From assembly GCA_029931535.1 (NCBI GenBank), contig JAQPZY010001521.1, positions 996,001 to 1,060,000 on the forward strand: a stretch of DNA of 64,000 bases, in the 5' to 3' direction. Below the pieces are notes generated by a model, which worked only from the letters and a program-made list of their open reading frames with translations, was not told where the DNA came from and made no database searches. Positions 13,401 through 26,900 of the stretch are shown in pieces; the first letter of the stretch is position 1, and the number at the start of each line of letters is the position of its first letter. A program made the translations under genes and the position numbers. The DNA is from Margaritifera margaritifera (Eukaryota; Mollusca; Bivalvia; Unionida; Margaritiferidae).

Positions 13401-14874
13401 CGACTAAACCTCGGGGTCGTCCACTGGAACGTTCAAACATTCAAGGTCGGCGTAAATCACGTGCTGGACTTTCATTTTTCGTTGTACCGCGGTGAATTTC
13501 AGAATGTTTTTCCAGGTTCTGGCATGATTGTACGCTGCAGCTTTTCGCTAATTCCACCACAGTAAAACTGTGTTCCGCGAGCAACTGCTGTGTGATAAAT
13601 ACATGCATGCAACGTATGATTGGAAATTTCCTACCCTCGTACTTACTGTGCCAGTATATCATTCGTGGAAAATCTTTTATCCACACATAATGATACCGCA
13701 CCAGGTCGCTCAACAATAATAAGTCAATTTTGTACAGCGCGCTTTTCACCGTGGACAGTTGAATCGGCTGCGGACGATTATTCCAAACAAACACGTTAGC
13801 AGATATGTCAGGGATAAGTCATTCAAACTAACTGATATCAGTATCTTGTACAGGAAATTCTATGTTACGAAACTTAAGTTCGCCAATTAGAAACATTCAT
13901 GTTCAGCATTTTCACGTTTAGCACTGCTCGCCGCGGAATACACGCTGTTGTTTTAATGTAATTCGATCCGCAAAAAGGGTTGTACAGGGAAATAGAAAGT
14001 TCAACTCGCACGCATCTGTCAAGAGTTCATCCTGAACCAGTGTTGGTGTACTTTTCCAATGTTTCAAAAATCTTTACAAAATCTCTGTCGATTTCATCAT
14101 TGATGGCCTCAGTGTCTTCATGGTTAAAGATCACAAGGGGACCACCATGAAACCATGGGTTTGCGATTTTTAGCACATCGTTGTCACGGTTAAGGGGTAT
14201 AATCAAGTGCACAACGAGAACAATGTCCACTGTGGCCCCGGATGTGCCCGCGCGCTGTAACGTTGATATTATTCCGGGACGCATCTTTAATAAAAGTTTT
14301 ACCGCATCTTTACCCGGTTTATACATGTGCGGAATAATCACATGGTAATCTTCAAGATCACGAATGCGATTATGCAATTTGAATTCTGAAACTTGGGTTC
14401 GTTGATGTACATACGCAGTAACCTTCAGCAATAGTACGTGCAATACGTTTCACAAAGCTCCTCACAGTCAACCGTGGCTCGTCTTCAAGTTCTAACATTA
14501 CAAGTATGTCAGCTTTTCTCCTACCGCTTGGAATTCTTATTCTACGCTCGCGCGAACTGATTAAGTTGATTCACAGTCGGCATGCTGGTACATAAGGGAA
14601 AAGGCATTGTGTACTCGTTTATTCCATCAATAATTTTTTTAAAATATTTTTACTTTAAAAGGATCATAATCTGCAATTGCTTCAATCCTGGCTATTATTT
14701 CATTGACTTCTGTATCACTGACATCGTCGGGTTTTTCCACGACCCATAGGTTCGGGGAGTCTTTGCCGGCGCGCATGATATTCCTAGCGAATAGATCCAC
14801 ATGATCGACAAAGCTGATTACGCAACTTTACTCAGATACCACATTTAAGACATGATTGCGTCCCTATGCCATTA

Positions 14875-14938
<64 letters not shown>

Positions 14939-16903
14939 ATATATATATATACATATATGTGTGTGTGTGTGTGTGTGTGTGAAAACCTTATTTAATTGGT
15001 TGCTTTTCCCATTCGCCGCCGTTTCATCTCCTTCTGTGCATACAGTGGTATCTGAATAACGAGGACAGGCGAATAGGTTGGAATTTTACGGAGTCCATCA
15101 AGCGACGCTGTTTTAGTAATTCGAAATTGTAAATCAGACTTTTGCAAATAAACAGGTATTGCACACTTATTTCTTATAGTCAGCTGGCGTGTTTGGTCAG
15201 TGTCAATTACAACGGTTTGAATTTGCAACCCCAGATGAGCCCCAAGCGTGCCAAACGACATACTAGAAGGCTCAGCGGTTGTTTCAAACCAGGTTACATC
15301 TCAAAGAATTATGTGTCCCTCGTAATCGTAATTGACGTCAAAAGTACACCGCCAGATTTGACTTTCATATTTTGTATGTAACCAACATGAGCCAGATGTT
15401 TCCTCAATTAATAAAGAAAAATATGATATTTCACGAGTGTGATCCGAACATGGCATGTCTAGATCAGGAGCATGACCCGCTAACTGATTAGACCACCATG
15501 AACTCTTTACTAGAGAGTGAAAAAAAACTCGTACTTGAACTTAACAGCGCTGTCGAAAAAATGCGTGATGCACCCCTCCTGTATTAAGTCAATGTGAAAA
15601 CAAAGCCATTTTGAATTACCATTCCATGCCTATTCTGTACATATTTCGTTTTATCACATACATGGTCCCGTATATGGTCAATTTTAAAGATCTCATACAT
15701 AGTCCAGGAATAGTAGTCATTTTATGTCTCAAATATTGAGTAAACACTTCCGCCAACAATAATTTGAGTCGTTTTTCGCATTGACGGTTATCAATTAGAC
15801 CGTCTTTTGTATAAGACACGAAATGCTCAATTCTGTTTTGAGAATGACAGGCACGCCAGAATACTTCATTTCTTACTTAAGTCAAGAAATTCGTATATCC
15901 TCCTTGAGAATTAAAAACACGCAGAAATATGCTATTTTCTTGATTTAATTATGCCTTACACAAGAGACGGTACTGCGTTTACTATCGCAGATTTTCTATG
16001 TGGCTACTACTTGTTTGTGTATATTGATCGGCTTGAACTTGCTTGTATATATGAATCGGTCTGTTAGCTCAGAACAGTGTACAGGCGCCTCATGGTAATA
16101 TCACTTGCGCGGGATTGCTACGGAACACACACGCGTGCGCAAGTAGTGAGATAATAGCGGTTTGTTATGTTATTGATCTAGGTCAAAGCCCTTCTATACC
16201 CATGACTTTCATCTCCCAGGGTCACCTCGTGGTAACTTCTTGGCGCAAAAGGATTACAATCGCGGGTTAAAAGCGCAGCATCGCGCGCACTCGCGTGTGA
16301 TGTGGGGGCAAAGTCATGGGGTGTAGAAGGATTTGACCTAGATCAGTAACCGAAATCTCAAACTGCTATTATCGCACTACTACATATTTCTTAGATGGCA
16401 TTGATTTTTGAAATTTATGGCTTCCATCCTTCTCTTGAGCCTGGAATTAGGTCAAAGCAATTTGGTCCTCGGTACGGATACACGCATTTTACACAGATCA
16501 CGTCACCTTTTATTATATTGTTTTTATAAAACCTTTGCTTTACTTACCCCTCCAAAAAATAGACGTGTATATTACACATTCTGATATTGTTTTTCATCTG
16601 TTACCCCCGCCCACACTTTATGTAACCCTTTGTTTACATTACCTCTGCCATTCAAGCATATAAATATATAAATAGTTCAAGTTTTTTCGACTTTAATGTT
16701 ATATATATATTTATTCACCTTTCCCGTAAGTGCACATCATGAGTCTCCATTGTTTCTAACCTCATTTATTCTTCAGGGGTACGACTGATTGAGACGAATA
16801 TATATGTTAGTGTCTTTCTTAGAAACTTCTTGTTTAAATCTGGTAATAGCAACTGTCATAGTTTTTGTTATATACATTTTAAAAGTTTCATTTAGTTCAG
16901 TCG

Positions 16904-16980
<77 letters not shown>

Positions 16981-18753
16981 TGAAGTAAGCCGTTTCATTT
17001 ATCCAAACCTTTTCTTGCAGTTCTCTCGAGTTATTCAGGACTCCCTCCATCCACTGAAACTGGTCAGCTGGATCCGCCAGGTTAACTGTCTGCTTGTTGG
17101 AGATGTAGTATAAGTTCGTATTGAGAGACAGAATACGGATTTTGGGCGCGGCTTGGATCAAGCGTGTATAGTATCCACCTGGATAAGTAATTAAGAAGAT
17201 GGGAAATTAGAACTCTCAACTTAGACGAAAGGCGTTGCATATGGCACTGACCTGAGACCTTTCATATTTCTGCCAGTTAGCTTGCAATTCCCCATCTTTC
17301 TTGGAGAAAACATTCTCTGGTTGACCGTTAGTTGAACTGAGTCGATTCATGGTTGTTACTTCGTTGATATCATATCCCGCGATCATAAACTGATAAATAT
17401 GTTTAAACAGCGATTTCTTTTACATCCGATGATTGTTATTCTCAAAGATGTTTGGTCTGTGGTTTATATTGAGTTATTTCCTTACCAAAATTGCTTGTCT
17501 GAGGAAGAAAAATCGCAAAATGCGCAAAAATAGCCATATGCTTTTCCACTTGGTATTTGGGAGAAATCAAACCAAATCAAATCGGTTTCAGACAGACATA
17601 CAATTGACAACGACCATAAATAAATAAACATTAAACATGATCTTTTTAAGATCTGTGACTTTCTACCTCAGTACACTTGTTTAAAGTACATGCACATAAT
17701 TGAGCTATATATGAAATCCACAAAGTAATTACGCTATACCAGCTTCAGAAGCTTCTAATGACAAGAAACACTTAATAATTAGTAATGATGGAAAAGGAAA
17801 AATCAATACGAATTAATTAGCCGTGAACTCCACTAGAAAATTTACATTATTTGCTTCTTTTATTTCAAAATGCCTGAGTGATACAGTGCTGTCTAAGTTA
17901 AGACAGTAAATGAGCGTGTTTTTAATTCAATATCCTATTTTAGATAATTAGTTAAACATGAGGCATAATCTGTCCTAATACCATCATTTTTTTTTACAAA
18001 AATGTTTGTTAATTTCGTCTTATATTTGCAAAAGAAAAAAGAAAAAAAAATACATCTGAATTATCTGTAAATGTACTTAAGTATCCATTGTATCTTCTTA
18101 TTTCAACATTTACCACCTATACTCGCTTACAAGTTGCGTGTAATTGCAAACAACAAAGACGCTGATGTTCCGTCGCATAATGTGCCGGCAGATATGGGTC
18201 TATATTGTTTGTTCTAGCGATTACTCGTAACAAACTGCTTAGATCTAGATCTGACGGCGAATTATGTGATGGTAGATCTGGGTATTTGCAGTTTACGGTT
18301 GGACTCGAGTTATAAGCGAGTACAGATGGTAGGTGAAAAGAGGCTCTGATGATCTTTAAAAAATTTTTTTACCCTCTTGACAAGTAGAAACAAATAATAA
18401 TTATAATATTATTACATATTCAAATTTATCCTACGTGTCGTGTCAAAGGTGTGTCGCTTTTTTATTTTCTATATTTTATTTTTTTTTTTATAAAATTTTT
18501 TTGGGTATATATTTTTTTAATCTGTGAAAGCCACAAATGATTATACATGTCTTGTAATTTATCTTAATGAAATTTAAATAAAGATATTTACGTACTAAGG
18601 TATTGCTATCTCTCTAAGAGATCAAACAAATTCTCTTGCCCTATTATATGTATTTTTATATATACTCAAAGATGTTGTTGTATTTTACTGACACAAGGGT
18701 CAAAAACTTTATACACTTTTTTTTAATTTGATTTTTTTTTTTAATTATTATTA

Positions 18754-18815
<62 letters not shown>

Positions 18816-20673
18816 TCGTGGGGGGGGGGCATTTAAAATTCTGTTTTGATGTTTAAGTTATGGACATATTTAGTTTAAAAAGTAGTTCAATTCTTATAAA
18901 TACATCTCCTTAAAAATACCTAGTTTTTGACACATCAGTGTTTCAGCGGTAAGCAGCAGTGGACTGGGAAGAGGATAACCCTGTAATGTTCGAATCGATG
19001 GTCTTTTCTATATATTCTGGACTTTCAATTATAATAAATATAGAGCAGATAACTGTATAAATAGCTCGCTGGGGGAAAATCTAAATTGCTATTAAAGCTG
19101 TTAGTGTTGAAGCAAATACCTTTGGAGATCATTAACGTATTGGAAGGCTACATGAAAATGGCAATTTCTCCAACTACTTACCTTGTCTCCTACAATATAT
19201 TATACACATTCTAAAAGTTCAAAATATTAAAAGGATCTAAAACCCAATAAAAAAAGAGCTATTTTTACTCCAAAGGAAAGATTTTCATGATTTTGGTACG
19301 ATTCACTCCCAACCTTGCGTCCGGTATTGATGTTATCACTATGAGGTTTCGCTCATAACTAAAATGTTGTTTTCAACTGGTATTGGTGTTGTTAGATGCA
19401 AATATGTTCAAGTGGCCGTATGACCGGATTCGGAACTGTATTTACTGGGTTTAACCGTATGCTAGTTCATTCCGATAGTTGCTGCGCTGTCAAGATGTGT
19501 TTGTCAGAACCGATCAATACGAATGCCGTTTCAATTTGATTGTTCCTCGCTTGGTAGATTTGAAAACAAAACGGCGAATATATTTACAGTGCACGGCATA
19601 AACTGAACATTTAGAATGATAAAAAAAACCTCTTCTGAGTGTTCGTTATATGGTGGGCTTGTAAATCTCATTACCTGCATCATTGGGTTTAAGCCAGTAT
19701 ATATAATGAGTTGCAAAAGTTTAAGATTTGGTATGTATAGGTGTTGTAATTTTTCTTGACAGTATCGTTGGGTTTAAGCCAGTATCGTATAATGAGTTGC
19801 AAAAGTTTAAGATTTGGTATGTATAGGTGTTGTAATTTTTCTTGACAGTATCGTTGGGTTTAAGCCAGTATCGTATAGGTGTTGTAATTCTTCTTGACAG
19901 TATCGTTGGGCTTAAGCCAGTATCGTATAATGAGTTGCAAAAGTTTAAGATTTGGTATGTGTCGGTGTTGTAATTCTTCTTGACAGTATCGTTGGGTTTA
20001 AGCCAGTATCGTATAATGAGTTGCAAAAGTGTACGATTTGGTGTGGGTCGATGTTGTAATTCTTCTTTACTGTATCGTTGTGTTTAAGTCAGTATCGTCA
20101 AATCAGCTGTAAGAATCTAAGTGGTGGAAGTTTGGCTGGCTGGTAATTTTCATGACCAATGTCCTTGGGTTGAGGAAAGTGTAATACAGTCAGTTGTAAC
20201 GGTGCGAGTGTCGGTCATATAATGTTTCGATCCAGGATATTTTTATATATTTTTTTTTACTCCCAAATAAATTTTGTTTAAACTAATATAATCGATATAC
20301 TAGATTCTTTATTTTGTCTGCAAATGAGAGCAAGATTTTAAGGTTTCCAGCTATTTGAGAGCCAGAATTTAAAAAAATAAATAAATGCCCAGGCCCCCTT
20401 TCCAGAAAGGAAAATGGTCGGTCCCTTAGTTGTAAGTGTGAGTGCCGGTCATATAACGGATGTGTAATTCTCATGGTGTAATACAATTAGTTGTAGGGGT
20501 GAGAGTTCCGGTCATATAACAGACTTGTTAATTCTCATGGTGTAATACAATTAGTTGTAGGGGTGAGAGTTCCGGTCATATAACAGACTTGTTAATTCTC
20601 ATTGTGTAATACAATCAGTTGTATGTGTGACGGTGTCGGTCATATAACGGGCGTGTAACACTCCTTGGACTTG

Positions 20674-20726
<53 letters not shown>

Positions 20727-20937
20727 GCTTTCTCTTTGCTTTGTCACTCTTCTCCCTCTTATTTACATTACACCATGATGGCTTCTAATATAACAGAACT
20801 TTGATTGTACTTTACTCATATGCCATATAGGTATGGCCTGAGTATGATTTTTTTTAAAATAAAGTTTTGTTCGGATCTATTGTTCTGTTCAGTCAGCTGT
20901 AAGGCTGAGAGTGTCGGTCATATAACGGGCGTGTAAT

Positions 20938-20986
<49 letters not shown>

Positions 20987-23900
20987 TCCTATATTTATCA
21001 AAGGTGACATAATTAGCTAATAGCTAGTTTACATTATGGCCCTGCAATTAAAACAAATATAGAACAATTATACGTGTAAAATAGTTAAAGTCTACAAGGT
21101 TAACATTTACTGTATAAAAGAAAACAAATATAACAGAACATACATTATACAAGGTTAACATACTGTTATCACCAAGATATATCGCATATACCATTTACAA
21201 ATGTTATGCGGTCATAAAATCAGGATTGCTCATTAAAATATCTTGGGAGATATAGTTTCTTAAAAGCTGAAGCATAAGGTGAGTGTTTAACATCATGCTG
21301 CAAACTATTCCATAAAACTGTAACTGTGTAAGCAAAAGATTTTTTTAATACTCTGTCCGAACCATTGTTTTCACTCAACCGTGTAATCTTTGTGCTAATG
21401 TTCCTTGCAACTTTAAAAACACTAAGATGCTCTGGAGCTAACTTATTTAAGGTCTTGAAAGTAAGAACAGTTTTTTCTATAATAATATAATCCTTAATTA
21501 TCATCCATGCAAGAGTGTTAAAAAGAGATGATGTATGTGTAAAAATACCCTTGACATTTAAAACCGCCCTGGCTGCTCTTTTCTGTAAGCTGTATAGTCT
21601 CTGCATTAAAGAGAAATTTCGGGGTACTCCTACAAACACTACAGCAGTAGATAAAATTTGGAAAAACAACTGTACTGTACACTTTTTGGATCAACTGATC
21701 CGACATATAACATCTCACCCATTTTAAAATTCCTTTTTTCTTAGATACTTTTATAAAGTGTTTCAAAGTGACTGGACCAAGATACATTTTTAGACCTACT
21801 TCAATAAGGATACATTAAAGTTTGGCACATTTAACAGTTTCAATTTTTGTACCATTTACTTCTCTACGTTTGGCTGCTCGTTGTGCTGAGCGGATAAGCA
21901 TCAACTGGGTTTTCTGCAAATTTTAGCTAAGTTTATTGCAATACATCCATTTCATCGCACATTGCAAATCTTCATTAAGTTAGTTCTCAACAATGCTAAT
22001 ATCTGTATCGCTAACATATTGTAATGTATCATCTGCGTACATAGATACTAAAGAATGTTTCAAGCACTTTGGAAAAATCATTTATATATAATATGAAAAA
22101 GAGAGGGCCTAAAATGTATCCCTGTGGTACTCCAATGGAAATTTCTTATAAATCCGACATTGTACCATATCCAGATTACAGCTTGTAATCTACTATTATG
22201 AAAAGCTGAAAACCATCAATTGAGCGTTTTGCAACTTTATATGCTGATAATTTATGTAGTAAAACCGTATGACTAACAGCATTAAAAGCTTTATGTAGGT
22301 CTAAGAATAAAACTCTAGTTAATTTCCCGTCATCAATATTTTTAATCAATGATATATCAAACCAGTGAGTGCTGCCTCGCATGAGTGATCTGGTAAAAGT
22401 TTAAGAATAGGTTTCCATCAATGTCGTAATTCTCCTGGAAAGTATTCATGGGTACGAGCCAGAGTCAGCAATATGAATAATGTATGTTTAATCAACTATC
22501 GAACTCCTTAATATTTCATTGGCAGATATTGCCATTTCATTATTTCCATATATTTCATTTCGTATCTTTTATTCATCGATTTTCAATATTTTCATATATT
22601 TCATTTCGTATCTTTTATTCATCGATTTTCGTTTTCAATATTTCCACTGGACTTTTTTTTTTTTTTTTTTTGTGGGGGGGGGGCGGTTTTGACTCCTATG
22701 TCTTTTTTTGTTGGGCACGAACCAGTGTATTTTAATTAATCATCAGGGTAAGGTACAGGGTATTGTATCTCACTTCTATTATATTCCTTAGAGTTACTTA
22801 AAACCTGTTGTGACATGACTTCTGAATTTTTTTATGTCAAATAATAGCGATGGATATGCGTTTTTCTTTTTTCTTTAAAACTTAGTTCTTTATATCAATT
22901 ATATCGTTTTAACAAAAGTATGTAACACACTGAACAATTGTGTGCAACGAACTACACAAAGAAACAGAAACTGTCAACAAATAGAACATGTACCTAAATC
23001 ATAGAACCTAGGATAAGTGATTATTTCCAAAATAATAAAACATATTTGAATATAAGCGTCGGTGACGGTCTTGAGGCAAAGTATCATGAAATTTAATACT
23101 GAAACGTTCTTTAAAAAAAACAAATATACTCATCGGCAAATGTTCTAAGTAGAGCTCAACAAGAAGCTGATCTTTTTCAACAAAAAAGTGACACTAATTT
23201 CTGGTTGGCGTAAAACTGCATGAATTAATCAAAGTCAGCTATGCCACAGATATCATCTGAAGCATTGGTATTCTGTCAACGAATACATTGGCATAATTAC
23301 GCTTAAACAAATAAAGTGGGCAAAATTCAAAGTCTAAGTTGGAAGAATTCCCTAGTACCATCAGAATTCACACAAGACTATAAACAGTGGCGGCGCGAGG
23401 GTTCGAAGCGCTCGGAGGCAATGTTCTTTAGTGGCGCCCTTACCGAGGCGCCCAGGGGCAATGTTCTTTAGCGGCGTCCCTACTTTGCCGCAGAGAACAG
23501 TTTTTATGTCAGTTGCCAAACTCCAACCACCAACCCCCCATCTACATTTGCAGCTGCAAAAAAAAAGAGCTACAGACGGCGGCGCCCCTTCCCCCTTCGC
23601 CCGGCGCTCGGGAGCAATTACCCCACCCTACCCCACCCCGCCGCCTCGTGCCGCCACTAGCTATAAAAGAAAAGAAAAATCTACATTTCGTCTGCACGTG
23701 AACATGATAACCACAATACAGTTTGATCACATTTATCCGACTTCATTTCATTATTAGGCACCATGAATGGAAATCTGACTTGATATATTTTAACTCAGCT
23801 GTCGGATTTATCTTCAATTTATCAAGAGAAAAACTTGCGTCGGGTTAACGAGACTAAGCTCCATTTCGTTTTCTTGGAGGAGTAGCACTGAAATAAAGCT

Positions 23901-26900
23901 ATTTAAATATTATAAATAAATGAGATGGGGTCTTAAATAGGAGATGGACTATAGGTGCATAAAACTTGGCTACAACGTGTAAAAAGTCTGACCATCTTTT
24001 TAAACATCCCTAGGACAGAAAAACAACCAGTGAGATTGATGGACAGAACGAAAGCTTGTATATGAAGTTTTTATAATAAAGTGCATGGCAAATAGTCTTT
24101 AGTAGCTGGAGGATTGATGATACACAAAGAAGTAAAGAAGAAAAAAACAAAACATCCCAAACTTCCAACGCTAGTCACAAGTTGAAGTGACAGAATAACC
24201 CGTGTCATCCATTGACATGTCATGGATCCCAGTAACCAGTTTATCATTGCATGTGTTTGTTTGATCATCATCAAATTTTCATCTACGTTTTTAAGTGCTT
24301 TGTTACATAAGTGTTCCTGGGATGGAACATTGTCAGTTTGTAAGAAAAATTGGAAAGATGCAGTTGCACTGAGTTTAGGTTTGAATAGACCACCTACAGA
24401 CAATCTAAATACGGCATTTTCCTTGCTCAAGGGCCAGTACTGAATGTCTAGTCCCATCAAACTGCATTGACGCTGCCTTAGCTTTTCAGATTGCCTATTG
24501 GTTATTTTTTATTTTGCATTATTTTATTTCGGGCTGTAGGCCACTGGTCCATCAAGAGGGTCAAGTTGTTTTCTGATGTAAAAAGTTCCATTCTATTAAT
24601 AATTTAAAAATTCAATACTGATTATGGCATATACTTATTCATTTGCGTTATGGTGTAATTTATTATATTTATGATAAATATTCTCTGTCGCCTAGCGCGT
24701 AACTGTCATCACAAATTCCTCCGTCCTTATCTTAGATTTACAACCCCACAGACAGTATACAAGTATAATACAATATCTAATTCATATTTTCAAGAGAAAA
24801 GTTAGCTTTATTCAACAGAATTCTCCTTCGAAAGTGCAGTGTCTTCATACCACTGTTGTGTTCACCGCTTAACAGTGCAGCAACTTCATTAACTGTGGCG
24901 CGCTTATATCCAGTGCATATTGAACGACGTGTACGCTAAACTTGGTAACATAACACCGTTAAGCTGACGTCAGATCGGAATACCACTCGGCCATTTCCGT
25001 TGGACCCGAAAATAACCTCCGGCTGTACACGTCCTCTATATTCAGAACTAACTCTATTATACCTGCTGCTACGGTAAATAAATATCGCGACTCCTTTTGG
25101 GTAAAGCACCGTAAGGTAAGGTGGTAAGTTCTTAAAAACATTTTACATCGATTTGATGTAAATCACTCAGTCATGCACTATCAGGCACTCTTTTGGATTT
25201 ACTGAAAGGGAAAAGCAATGTTCCGATCGTCTGACGTCATGCTACAAACTGGGGCAATATAGACACAATTATATTTATCGCGGGCCAGATGCAAATGAAA
25301 TTTGTGGAATATGATTGTCAATTTCATAATATATGTAAGATTCAAAGCACTTTACACTATATCCATTTTGTAAACGAAAAATATCCATAAGTTTATCACA
25401 ATTGCTCCTTTCGAAACCGGATATTTTCCTTTCAGGTGCCAGCAATGTTCGCCTGCCGGCAAGTGGATCGAAATGAATATTTTCTTCCTATGCACAGAAT
25501 ACGGAATATGAAAAATACTCTAACAATATAAAACACCAAATATTAAAATTATAATAAACGCGCTAATATATGTACTCATACGCGAAAACAACTAGCCTGA
25601 GGACAAAAGAGAAACAAGAGCCTGTGTGGGTCTCAAGTTGTAGTTACATTAGTCAGTGAGCAATAACGGGCCCGTTTGGACAATGGACCGGATACTGCTC
25701 TCCAGACTAAAGTAAATACAGTCGACCATTTTCCTTGTCAACATCATCTAATAATGTAAGTATATATCTTATGTTAATAATTTCTATACACATTTTTGTA
25801 TATAATGGCAATATCAGCTATTTTACTACGTCTAATAATAACAATACTTATCAAAAATACAGCATTAAGATGGTGGCAACAGAAAAATATAATTAGACAA
25901 CGATAGTGTGATGCCTCTTTCAGATTAGCCTTACTAAGGCTATACATGCTTAAAAGTGATAGCAAATTGAAAATGCAATATTACCTCATTAATAAGCGTA
26001 AATCTCGTTAATAATCAGACTCTTAAAGACATTTATTGCAGAAGCCTATTTATCAATTGATTAAAATCTGATTAGAAATACAGTCTTTAGAGTAATAACA
26101 GGCTCAGCGAGTTATATGTCAGTTCATCTCGTTAACATGGGTAGATCTCGTTCTTATTTTAAGACGTCCGAAGTCTTGAATACACAAGCCACCATTCAAA
26201 GTTTGATGAAAATCAGATCAGAAATATAGCCCCTAGATTAGTAATAAATAATTGTTGACGGACACACAGCGCATTACAGGAACTGGGCCAACTAAAAGCT
26301 CACTTGGATTTACGGTCAGATTAGCTACAAATGATCAACATAACTTTACTCACGAGATTTGGCTCTAAAAAAAACTGCAAATTTGTAAAAATTCGTTATG
26401 TAGTTTTCATCAGATAAAAAGAGAATATAACAGTAAACGTATGAGAGTAAAACTCATAATCATCAATACTAGTTGACAAAACAGTTTTAAAGTTACTAAT
26501 AATTTCTTATTTACCTTTCAGAAAATTGATCTCTTGCTTCGTATCATTGATCCAACTCCGCCACTCAACAAGAGTTCTGTTGTATAGCTCGTTGTTCCCC
26601 GCCGGAAATTGATCTGTCGGCCAGTAGTCATGATTGCCGTACGCTGCAAAGACTGTCGTTTGTGGAAACTCTGTCTTCAGTAGGTCGGTGACATTTCTCA
26701 GGATGTTACTGTTGTTGTCTAGGTTTAGATCTTCATCCTTACCATGAAGAACTGTGTCCCTACAATTAATAATTTGAGATACTTATACTTCTTTCTTTAA
26801 CCAACCTACAGCTTGAATGTCCTGACCCAATTAATATAATAGCTTTTATTAAAACAAATATTTTAAACGAAATTGGACCTTGCTGTTGGTGGTGAAGGAG

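Noticed and set aside
24071..24460. 129-codon minus-strand frame and overlapping plus-strand frame
   Set aside because: No motif, no splice context, and typical intron composition; treated as chance.
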